Below, in pieces: positions 1 to 10,900 of a stretch of 21,152 bases of DNA. This stretch comes from Phaeoceros laevis (Eukaryota; Anthocerotophyta; Anthocerotopsida; Notothyladales), in contig JBNGIQ010007367.1 in NCBI GenBank assembly GCA_049999765.1, positions 1-21,152 on the forward strand. The letters are read 5' to 3'. A program made the position numbers and the translations under genes. The notes beneath the pieces are model-generated. The model worked only from the letters and a program-made list of their open reading frames with translations, did not search any database and was not told where the DNA came from. How positions within the stretch are numbered: position 1 is the first letter of the stretch; each line of letters opens with the position of its first letter.

Positions 1-33
1 GTGGACAAGTACCCAAGTTTTGGGCCTCCTGCT

Positions 34-541
34 TGGAGGCCAGAGTCAGCGCCTCAAGCCAGAAGGCAGCAGGGGCAGCTATTCCACAACCAGCCAAGCT
101 TCAATCCACAGTCGAATCTTTCGAGGACCCGGAGAGTCGAATTTTTGGATTCCGGCCAGCTGGTCAGGATGTGAAACGAGTCCCTTCCAATCTCTGGCAT
201 GAGCTCCGGGAAGACTGTGCGGAAGTTGAACTCTCCATGCTGAGGTCGTCGTGCCAAATAGCTGGGCGGCCCTACTTTGGGCTCTAGATCAATCAAGTGC
301 TTAGTAACGACAAGCTGTCTGCACATAATATCCTCTCGCAGCACATGGTACTATGCCTCGAAGTAGGCAGAGTTGGCCTCCACCATGAGAAATCGTCGAC
401 TGCGCTCAAACCACCGGAGGTTAGTTCATTGTGACGAAGCTTCATCCTCAGCTGATTCATCTTCTGAGTTCGGTGACTTGTGTGGAGCTCTCAGATCCGA
501 CTCTTTGATGCAGCGGACATTCACTCTGACTCTGGCCTCCA
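34..541. repeat. 16-bp perfect inverted repeat bracketing the helicase fragment
   Basis: TGGAGGCCAGAGTCAG at 34-49 is the exact reverse complement of 526-541. The arms enclose nearly the whole helicase-like pseudogene. The match does not extend beyond 16 bp on either side, and no target-site duplication is visible outside the arms. It could be the terminal repeats of a small element that captured a gene piece, or the trace of a local inversion. Confidence 0.55.
54..541 (-). pseudogene. decayed ZNFX1-like (NFX1-type zinc-finger) helicase fragment
   Basis: One minus-strand frame, crossed by stops, reads in order: an acidic linker rich in Ser, Glu and Asp; a stretch with LRWFERSRRFLMVEA and SAYFEA; then LEPKVGPPSYLARRP; then FHILTSWPES. 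From memory of the family, YFEAYRHVL, followed by a PP-x-YL segment and a W-P-x-S segment, precedes the P-loop of ZNFX1/NFX1-type superfamily 1 helicases. The frame is broken by TGA at 428-426 and TAG at 353-351, the latter exactly where the family Tyr of YFEAY would be. It degenerates after about 150 and stops at 54. No intact GPPGTGKT P-loop is seen before the window edge. I infer a dead gene fragment. The family call is by motif recognition only and could be wrong. Confidence 0.5.
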
Positions 542-557
542 TGTCGGCTTCAGCTCT

Positions 558-622
558 GCGCAAGTTCAGCTGTAAGTTCACCTGAACTTGCGCAAGTTCA
601 GCTTCAGCTCAGCTGAACTTAC
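558..622. repeat. foldback cluster of AAGTTCAGC motifs
   Basis: GCGCAAGTTCAG (558-569) is the exact reverse complement of 582-593, giving a 12-bp stem with a 12-nt loop. GCGCAAGTTCAGCT (558-571) recurs directly at 590-603, a 32-bp period. GTAAGTTCA at 572-580 pairs with TGAACTTAC at 614-622. The block can therefore fold in several alternative hairpins. Function is unknown; it may be a MITE end or the trace of slipped replication. Confidence 0.6.
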
Positions 623-1125
623 ATGTGATAGTACATTGCTATCTGGGCAATACATATTACTTGTATTCATTCATTCGTTCACCTAGATGAAACAAACATA
701 CTTAGTCTAGTCCGCACTATGAGATAATGAGACTAAAAGTTGGGGAGGAAGGAAGTTTATTGTGCGTAGAGTGAGGCTTCCGGTCATGCCGAATACCCAT
801 ATTACACACCAGAGGAAGTGCCTCAATCTCAAGCACTTTAGTGAATTTGGTCTTTCTTCTTCTACACTCTCTGGCTGGCTCGGGTGCACGAATCACGTAA
901 GGTCATTTTTAGCTACAGCCGAACAGGAGGGGGGTGTGTGTAAATTGCGGGCGAAAAGGGTACCCGTTTAGAACTGGGACGTCCAGGTCAAGTACATCAG
1001 ACTGGCATCTAACTATGGCCAAATCTTGGATACTTGATGGGACACCATGTTACGCAGCAAATCGCTCCGTGTGATCCTGGAACTAAGCATTTCTCCGGAT
1101 GTTACTGCGGTGTCAGATATCACTT
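623..1125 (-). other. probable 3' UTR and spacer downstream of the giant gene
   Basis: No convincing coding sequence is seen on either strand. The half nearer the giant gene is probably its 3' UTR, given the stop at 1128-1126 and a possible poly(A) signal at 761-756. The short open frames here have no recognisable motifs. A further coding exon of the giant gene cannot be excluded if its last exon is spliced at the alternative donor near 1221. Confidence 0.4.
756..761 (-). terminator. candidate polyadenylation signal AATAAA
   Basis: The minus strand reads AATAAA about 365 bp after the predicted stop codon of the giant gene. The position suits a 3' end, but the hexamer is common by chance and no transcript evidence is available. 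Confidence 0.3.
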
Positions 1126-1916
1126 TCATAGCCACTGAAGCCATAGGAGGGAAATCCCTGCCAGCAGCATGTGCAAATGTTCTTTCTTGGCAGAGAAAGT
1201 GGTTGTTCCAGTGCTAGTAACCTGAATAAGCACAAATCTAGAAGAAGTATTGAATCCAGCGCTGCTACTCTTCAACTGCAGGTATGCTGTCCCATTCTTG
1301 TAGTGGCTATCCTCAAAACTGTCAAAATCTAGGACTCCTTCTTTGAATTGCACTATTGCGAAGGTGCCATTCTCGGGGGGTATGAGATTCACGAAGGACA
1401 CAATCAACGACGCAACATCCGGAACTCCTGGGCCCGAACTCAGAGCAAAGTCGCACACGCCCACCACAGCTAGCAAGTCCTTGTAGAAATTTGCCTTCGC
1501 CCACTCTGCTCCTGAAAACGGTGCAAATGAAGGAAAGCAGGCAACAGCTGCACCAACGGTGCCTTGGGAGTCCGGAGAGGCAATGACCTCGAATCGAAAA
1601 CCCTCGATATTTTCGGTGAGGTTTTTCGCTGCCTCCCCTCCAGATAATTCTACACTTGTCGAGAGCAGTGAGAACGATGAACGGGCAAGATAAGTAGGGG
1701 ACTGAAACCCAAGCCCTAGATCGCTTGCCACAATCTGTGCCAGCCAAAGCGGCATTCGCGAGGCCAAATCCATCAGACTGCCAGATATCTGAGTGCATTC
1801 CGCATGAATGGCATTGAGGAGAGCATCCACCGCATCGAAGAAGCAAGGATCATACGGTTGTCCTGCACGACCAGCAACCATGTTTACTAGATGAGAGTGT
1901 AAAGAAAACACCTTCG
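1126..1916 (-). other. C-terminal exon: unique domain and GPI-anchor-like tail
   Basis: The last exon encodes about 263 residues of unrecognised, partly helical sequence, then an N-glycosylation-rich stretch (NGT, NTSS) and a Ser/Thr linker. It ends in a short basic spacer (AKKEHLH), the hydrophobic run MLLAGISLLWLQWL, and TGA. A small-residue site in TSTG followed by a spacer and 14 hydrophobic residues fits a GPI-attachment signal; a short membrane anchor is the alternative. No C-x-W...C-x-C-H-x-T GPS motif is seen. The start at 1916 (AAAG|CG) is phase-correct, but an AAG acceptor at 1910 with a donor in the nearby TCG|GTATCA also keeps frame. Confidence 0.6.
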
Positions 1917-4900
1917 CTTTCGACAGGGCCATGCAGCACCATAACGACAGTTTGCAGTGCACAAATCACTCAGAGGGCAAGGATCGGCTTGGTGTAAGTT
2001 ACATGATGGTTACCTGATACCGATGGTACATTGAGCCGATGCGTCGCAATTTGCTGCAGCTTGTTGACCATAACATCTAGAGATGCATGAAGCTGTTCTT
2101 CGTCAATATTTCCAGGGCTTCCCAAGATCTTGCTGTAAGCACAAGCAACTGCTAGAGCAGTGTAGGGTCCGGAGCCTGATGACATGGTGTCACTCACATA
2201 GGATGGAGGGTACCTAGGGTCTGTGATAGCAATCATCCTAAGCATATCGTTCACAATCAGGGCAAGGGTGGGATCATGTGAGCAGTTGGGTGAACCTCCT
2301 ATTATGTACTGAGAACCAAAGACCTCTATCACATGTAATGCATTGAAGTACTGTCCTTGGCTTTCCACCGGAGTGTAGATTTCATTATACAGAAAAAGCT
2401 CGTCCGATGAATTTAAGGATAGCAGACTTCTTCGACTCAATTTTGGAGGGGCTGCAGAGGAGGCCATCACTGTTATGCTTGGAAACTCATACAGGGTACC
2501 TGGCGGAGCATCTTCGCTGGTCACATTGATAGGGCCTGGATTTGCCACATAAACCTGGAAAATCACTGAACCAGCTTCAACAATGAAGTCATGTGCTGAG
2601 TTTACAGTTGATAGAGGTTGGACAACCGTCTGTGTAAAGTTATCCAGGAGGTAACGAAATTCATACTGCAAAGCTCCCTGCTCAATGCCTTGCCCAGCTG
2701 TCCATCCGTATGCCAACAATGTATAAAGTGTTCGGCCAGCTAAGTCTGGTCCATCAGCTGGATTTCGAAATAGCAAGACAGTGCCACCAGATGGGTCCAA
2801 CCATGTTCTAAACCTTACCTTCGCAGCCCCGGAAACATTTCCAGACTGCACAGAACAGAACACAGTGTACAACGACCCCCCTACAAGACTGTTGGGAGGA
2901 ATAGCAAGAGTATCCAGGCCCCTTGACGCAGATTCCATGCTGAAGAAGGTCCGCCTATCAGTCTCTGACCTGATGGACCATGTGTAGTTTTGTACATCCG
3001 CTTTGCACTGAAGTCTGACCTGCTTGGCAAGGGAACTTCCTCCAAGAAAGCCTGCAGCATCTAGAAACACCAGGGATACCGGGATAAAGTCTGAAGGACT
3101 GGCTTCAATGATGATCCATGCTGTAACTCCAACTCTTCCACTGGTAAATGGTTCCTTGTCGACGGTTACCTGCACAAAATGGGTGCAACAGTCAGGATGG
3201 ACATCTTATGAAGTTACAGCAATAGGAATGGCTATGACAATATGACGTTAAGAAGAGGCTCACAGATATGTTGTATGACCCATTCCTCAGAAGTCCTGCG
3301 GGTACCAGAATTCTTCCCCCAAAGTCATCCGAGAGGAATGAACCATTAAGCTCCGGATCACATTTCCAGGAGTATTTTGCCTGGTAAGGAAGACCATAAG
3401 GATCGACAGCATCATCTTGGTCAAGAACAGCTGCTTGGATGACAAGATTTTCTGAGGAGTTGACTGTTCTACTGCCGTCAACAATGTGGACAAGTAGAGG
3501 AGAAGGATTTATTGCGAGGGTTATCTCAGCAGTAGAAAAAGATGTTGGAAAGCCTAGAAAATAACAAGTCACTGAGAAGCTGTAGGTATTGTCTACTTCA
3601 AATTGATTCCCTGCTATGCTTAGGACTCGCTCGTTCAAAATGACGGAACTCAAGTTCAGCACTGGTCCTGCTGACTGTGACCATCTGTATACAAGTGCTG
3701 GTGATGGAATGAAGTTGGCCAAAGAGTTGTTTGACAAGCATCGTCCAGTTGCATCCACTGAGTTTGGGGAAGGAAGAGTTGCAGCTGCCTCAATCTGGAT
3801 AAGCTCAGATCGTCTGCCAATGCGGACCTGACAACCGTCACTCTAGGGGTTAACAGCAGTAGAAAACTCAATATGTTAGATACCTAGCAACAATGAAGCC
3901 ATCACTGACCCGGTATCAATTCAAGCTGACCTGATCAGCTCCGAAGATGGATAGCAACGGGACCGGGACAGAAGTGGCCTTCACAATTATTGTGCTACTG
4001 GCGGCTGCTCCTCTGAAGTTGACAACAGTTAATGTAAACTGGTAGAATTGTCCTTGCTCCAGAGTCCCTGGCTCAAGCGAAACCAAAAACTGTTCCGAGG
4101 AGACGTTTTTCAAAATTGTTCTAAGATTTGTAACTATATCCTGATCACCAGATCCTAGAACTGAATATAAGAAGTGCAGTCTACGCCCGCCAGATCCAGA
4201 CGAGGCTGAAGCATCTAACACCAGCGGATCACAGGGGCCAACTGCAGTTGGCCCAATAAGACTTGCAACAGGTAAAATCGGACTCCTTGGCTGCTCCAAC
4301 GGCACCGTGCCAGTTACTGGATAAGAGGTACCTGATGTTTTGACAAGACTTGTGAGGAGGTGCACCGGCGTACAGAGCGCATAAACATGTGGCAAAAAGG
4401 CTAGTTGGATGAAGAAAGAAGCATCACCAGCTGCATTTAATAGGCTGTCATCTTGTATAGTAATGGAGTCACCGAAGATTGCATCGCCCGGTAAAATTGA
4501 AGCCTCGTTTCCAAGAGAAATAAGAAGTGTCCTGGGATCTTCGAAAACACACAAGGGTCCTAAGCCCAGTTTTGACATGGTGAAGGCGTCGAGTAGAGCT
4601 GTACATCTATCTGCTTCCGTAAGATTCGCGCCTGCACGGTGATATCCTGGGCATAGAATAGACAGCCACAATTACTTTAGACAAACAGCTTGATTTCAAC
4701 AAATGCACGCCCCAGCTGTGGTGGAGGTCAAATCATTGAGAACTTACCACAGTCCGTATCCTGGTCAAAAAAGACACTGATTGTGCCCAGGTTGTTGGAC
4801 AATACTGCACCACTCAAACTGGGGGGAACGGCACTTAAAACATCCACATCAAGCTCCACCAAAGTGTCATTCCACAACAACGAGATGTAAACTACACCAG

Positions 4901-7900
4901 GGAGTGTTGGAGTAAATACGATAGAACTAGAATATGTGTGAACGTTAGATGATGAATTTCCTGTACAATCGGAGATCAGTAGCACCGAGTAGACAGGTTC
5001 TGTCACCACCAAGTCCGGAACCGAACAGTTCATGTTACCATAGATGTCTTTTCCTATTACATGTACTGTGACCTGATCGCCGGCTCGTGGAAAGATAGGA
5101 GATACTTCTAATGTTGTCGTCAAGTTTGAGATAGGCCCAGCGTAAAAGTCCAGTGCTGCAATCACTTCAGAAGCTGGTCCTAACCCAGTAATTTTTGTTG
5201 AGGCATCAGTCACTATGATATCATACAGCCCTGCCATTGTTATCATAACTGAGACACGCAAAGATGAAGTATTTGCAAAAGGCTCCACCGTAGCCTGAAT
5301 GGGCAGACCATTGCCAGATTGCTGAAACTCAACAAACATAAGTTCCTTCGTATCTGGTAAATTATATATATCTTCGGTCTTCTGTTTTACAAACGACCAT
5401 ACCACAAGGTCAAACAAGCATCACAATCCATGCACAAAAAAACCTCAATTGAAGCCCCAGCCGCCGTCGCTTTCCCCATCCGGCTACACATTGGGTTGCA
5501 ACAACCGTAGAAATTGATTAGAAGCTTACCAGCTCGAAAATACTGAGCTGGCCTGCTTCTAATAATGTGCCTTCAATTGGCAACAGAGAAAAGCGGGAAT
5601 AGTCGATGGAGGAGGACTTCACGTCTATAGAGAACGTTTGTGCTCGTACGCCATTAAGGAAAACGGATAGCTCATAGGATCCACTGTACTGTGGAGTTAA
5701 ATGCAGAACATGAGCTCCACCACAATTCTCAACAGTAACAAAAGAATTGAACAGAGACGAAGTAGGAACGTGAGTGAATGTTGCAGAGAACACATCATCT
5801 CCGTGTATTTGGTCAAATCTTCTTGCATTCCCAAATTTGTCACATGCCACAAGGTTCACAGCTATTTCATCTCCGGCTCTTAGAACTTCATGACCGTCAT
5901 AGATTTGAGTTCCTAAATCCAGAATGTTCAGAGGATAGTCAAGCTCCCTGAGACTTGAATCAGACTTCAGATATAGAGAGCTTGCAGGATCGGCAGGGCC
6001 TGGAACCAAGAATACAACAAACCCACTGTTGCGGATGTACTGGACGCCATCCGTTGAGGTTATCTCAACAACATATTTACGAGCAATAGGAAAATTAACT
6101 ACGATTCCAAATGGTCCCTGTGCAGTTGGGACAATAGGTACCGAGATGCCTCCTACTGTAGCTGCATAGGCCATGGTGCTGGGATCTGAAACTTTGGCAA
6201 TATCCATGCCATCTGCATCTCTAGGTTGGATGGTTATGACCAAGTCGATGCCTGCTACTCCTACGACAGGAACTTCCTTATCAACTGGGACACCATCTGC
6301 GTCAAGAGCAACGCTGTTCGTCACAGACCATGACCCCACCTGTGCCTTCACTTTCACATACCTACAAAATCCAGAGAAACTCAATCGTCAGCAAGAAAGC
6401 CGCTGATGGTCTGAACTCCACTACCACCGTTACACAAAAGAACAAAGCTCCACTACCACCGGTTTGTTCAAGCTTATACCTGGTGGGTCCAACTATCTGT
6501 CCATTATACATAAGCGAAATAGCCATGTTAAACGAAGGTCTGGTCGGCACATATGATACTTGAGCTGTTCCATTTCGTGATTGCACGATGATTGGAGTGC
6601 TTGTCACTAGGGAGGCAGGACTAAACGCAGCAGCCCATACGCCAGTGGGCCAAGTTGAAACAATATTGCCAGCCGAGTCCCTGATTCGGGCAAAAAAAAT
6701 GGCAGCCTGTTGAAAAACACACACTGAGTTCACTTAGCACCGTCTTGTCCCTCTGCGGCAGAACTGCAAGCACTCTTCACCTAATCCTAGAACTTCAGAA
6801 GAAGTCAATTGAATCTTACCTGATTTGCGATACCACCAGACTCTATTCCAGACCCGAAGAGAAAAAAATTGCTTGGTGCTGGAGGTCCTGCTGAAACGGG
6901 AGCAGAATATGGTAGTCTATTTTTGTCTGCTACACGTTCTCCTAGTATAAACAGATGAAGTTTAAGCACTCCTGGGTATCGGGGCACAAAATGCACATCA
7001 TAAACTGCGCCGGTGTAATTGATAGTAGTAGCAGGAAATGACACAGACGGTGGAATGTCCTCGGATAATAAGGTCAATAACAGCTGCGAGTGTATAAGCA
7101 CATCGCTGGTGACATTGTTGAAAAACATGTCAAAGAGCTGCACCTGGAAAGATCCCAAGATACCTGCCGTGTATCCAGTAGGGTGAAAAGTTACTTGTGT
7201 ACTGCGGGCATCTGGTGGATTGGGGTAGACCAGGACATAGTCCTGATGGAAAAGCTGGTCATCCAGAAAAGCAAGAACTGTGTGGTTGCCACTCACAGTA
7301 TGAGTGTAGGTGAACAGATATGCACCATCGATGGTATCATTCACCGTGGCTGTCACATTTATGTGATCCAAAACAAGCACTACCCGGAAGTTTAGTCCAC
7401 CATCCCAAAGTCTGTTCCCTGCTGAGTCCTTACTCACCACTAAAATTGAACCAACACGGCTAATCGTGATAGCACGGTCCAGTAAAGTTACACTGCACTT
7501 TGAAATATCGACCAGACCTGGGAGCACAGGAAGGTGGACACTTAGAACCTCAAGCTCCCTAAACTCTATCAGGATGTGAGTTGAATTCGGGTTTGCAGCA
7601 TTCGATCCGGCATGAATGCACCTGTAGCTGAAACCATACAAGCCACTCCCAAGGGCACTCATGGTTGCTGTTGCCCACTCTTCCGGACCATCTTCTACGA
7701 CCTTTGTAATGTGAAACACATCAGACTCAAACAACCGACTATTTCCGTAAGCATCTCTAGACTGGAGAGTAATGCTATGAGTTTGCCCTGAAATGCAGCG
7801 CTCAAGTGAAGGCTGATCCACTGTCGATGTTTCAATAGAAACAGGACCTGCCAGTACCTGAGCAGAGGTTATAAAGCTTAGTGAACTATCGCATGACCTC

Positions 7901-10900
7901 TTGTCATTGTTATTGAATCATACAATTCATAGATGCAAATGCCTCACAAGAGTATGCAGACTAACGACGCCAACATTTCTATTTTTTGGCCTTCCTAGAG
8001 GAACTTAAAGAGCCTTGACGTCAATATCTTGACTGTTCACTTGGTTCATCGTTTTTTCACTCACACACTAACCTGTATACGGAACGGAGATCCCGTGATA
8101 TTGAAATAACTCCTGGTGACATGCAACCATGACATACCAGCTCTAATAGGCGTATAGCACACCTCATAATTAGTGCCTGTCCAAAGAGGGTAGATCGGAT
8201 CTGGCTCTAGATATGTCCTAAAAATGTCATTATCATCATCCGTCTCCAGAAACACTGTGAACGAGCTTCCAGCATCATATATTGTGTTGTTCAGAATGTC
8301 GTACACGTCAATGACAAACCTAAGTACAAAAACCGGTCAATAATGTTGGCACTTTTAACTTTGGCAAACGAAACAAACACGTACATCAGGGCTAGGAAAA
8401 ATCATCCACTGGTGCCAAACAGTCTACCCATCGTTGGAAGACGCCTCCAGCAGGCCACTACTTTTTGCAAGTATTTTTTAATTTGATGACATGAGTTTTA
8501 TCACAGAAATTAGAACCGAGCAATCAATATTTACTTGCCAAAGATGGGTTGCGGATAACCTGGTTGGGGTTCCTGCATAAATGGGGGCACCTTGACCAAC
8601 CCCGTCACCAGAAGCCTGGCAGAACGGTGTGAAAACTGGTCCAGCTCCGACAAGCAAATTGGAGAAAGTCTTGGTTCCCAGTTCCCCAATTTTCAAGTCA
8701 AGCGTATAATTGCCACTTGTTTGAGCAACATATGTGCAACTTGCTCCGACAGGTGAAGTTATGGTAGTGCAATTCTGCTGTACTGAACGGGAACCCAGCT
8801 TCAAAGTGAAAGATACTTCTGTGTCAGCAATATCAGGTAAGGAGATGATATGATTGTTGAACTCATCATAGAGCATAACCAAAAATGTCGTAGAAACTCC
8901 CGCCACGGAAAAAGAGGCACCTCTACCAACCAGCTGAGTTAAAGTTTCAGCAATTTGGATGTCAGACCTTGTTTCTTTGGTCCAGAAAACCAATTCCATA
9001 ATAATTTTCAAATTCTGGCAGTAGCCTCATCCAGTACCTGAGTGTTGGGAACATATGGAAGCCCTGGAGATGTTGACACAGATATCTGCAAAGGTACTAG
9101 TTCCTCAGCCGACCCATTACTCCAAAAAAAGTTGAAGGTGTAGAGGGTTCCTGCAATCAATGTCATCATTCTCATCTAGTTGTTGGAGAGATATTGATTG
9201 TTGCAGAGGTATGAGGTCCTGTCCAGCCTTACCTTCAACTGCTGCTTGTTTGGGCATCACGTTAAGCATCCACGCCTTGTAGGGGACACCCAAGGAAGTA
9301 GTGGCAGAAATGAGAGTCAAAGGTTCATACACAGTCGTACCATCCGGTTGTAAAATTTGTGCCTCAAATAGTTCGAGGGGTCCTGTGAAATAGTCTCGTA
9401 GGTTCCCATAAATGTCTGTTGGCAGGACTTCAATTGCAATCTCATCGATGCCTGACCTATACGCTGTTACATTGCTCAATAGTGCGATGCTTGTGGTATT
9501 CAAACATGTAGCTCCAGACACAACCTGTGCAACCATGTCAATTTAAAGGCCGGTTGAGAGAGGTACAGTACTGTGCACACACGCTGGGCCAAACACATCC
9601 CATAATGCTAAGACAACCAGGTGCAGTGAGTGTTGAGCACCTGCTACTAAGCCTTTTTCAGTGCTAGAGCTGGGAACAAGTCAGTGAGGAAGTTGACCTG
9701 AAGCATGTAGCCTCCATAATTACCACCAAGGGGAATTTGTGAAACACCTATAAGTATATTGAAGTAGTAAAATCCGGTACTGTATGCCACGAACTCTAAG
9801 TCGTATGTTCCATCATCGTTGTCTGTTACACTGGTCGTTGGAGATGAGGACACTGTAGTACTGTTGACAATTGCTAGACTTACATAGCCCGCACCAGCGT
9901 AAGGGCTGAAATAGATAGCACCACCATTGGTATCTAGTAGCTGCACTGTAATGTGAGCGGTTGCACCTACAACTAAAAGTCCCCCCAAGTCCCCAGATGC
10001 TATGGATCTATAAGGATCCGTATCCACTGCGCTAGGTCTTACCACGACTTGAAAAGGACTCTTGGCTATTGGACTCCCCAAATAATGGATTGCCACGTTT
10101 TGGGTCGAGGTCTTCATTGCCACATATGTCAGCAAGCATTGCCCCATGAACGGAGTCGGAACGCTGAACATCAAACTGGGGTCTGCACTTACAGAAAAGT
10201 CGCTACATATACCTGGCGAAACGTCAGAACTCTCTACGTTGTCCAAACCATCACGGGCTTCAAGCATTATGGTGCTGTTTGGACAGGCAATGGTATCACA
10301 AACTATAGCAGCCTTCAGCCCAGCTCCCTCCGCAACACAGTTACCTGGAATTACATCCCCTGGTATTACGGTACCAGGAAAAGGGCTACCTACTACTTTT
10401 ACAGATATGGACTCTGATGAATAATAAATGTCTAGAGATAGCTGTCCACTCTTCAGGGGTTGATAGTACAACCAGATTAACCCATCATCATCTGCAGACA
10501 TGTTCTTAAGAGTAACGGCGTCGTGCCCTTTGTAGTATATGAAGCTGTTGTGCTTAAGAACCCGGATTTGAAAGTCTGCTGTGAAGAGGTGAATGTAGTC
10601 AGCAGCTTCCGAGCTCGGAATACTGACCGTATTTCCAAACCTGTCATTGAAGCGAAGGGTGATTGCACTCAGCTGTCCAGCAATAGTGACATTATCTCCA
10701 AGGCCCTGTCCACTAGGGCTCATCCGAGAGAGATCCACTGGTCCTGCGTTAACCTTGAAGTTTGGAATAGTGACCCATGGTCCCCCAACAAGTTCACCAT
10801 TAATGAACAGAGATATGTTGTAGAATCCTGCCATCATGACTGAGAACAGAACAGAGTACACGCCATTGCCATTATCTATAACAACTGGCGCAGGTCCCAC

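Noticed and set aside
54-344. Treating the left-edge frame as an intact small gene
   Set aside because: The similarity runs through in-frame stops into upstream sequence, so the 96-codon frame is only the longest remaining piece of a broken gene.
1322-1846. 174-codon minus-strand frame overlapping the last exon
   Set aside because: It is an alternative frame of the C-terminal exon. The other frame has balanced composition, N-glycosylation sites and a sensible end, while this one is Cys/Arg-rich without motifs.
10049-10843. Overlapping plus-strand frames of about 100 codons
   Set aside because: They are antisense to exon 10, with no motifs and no splice logic on that strand.
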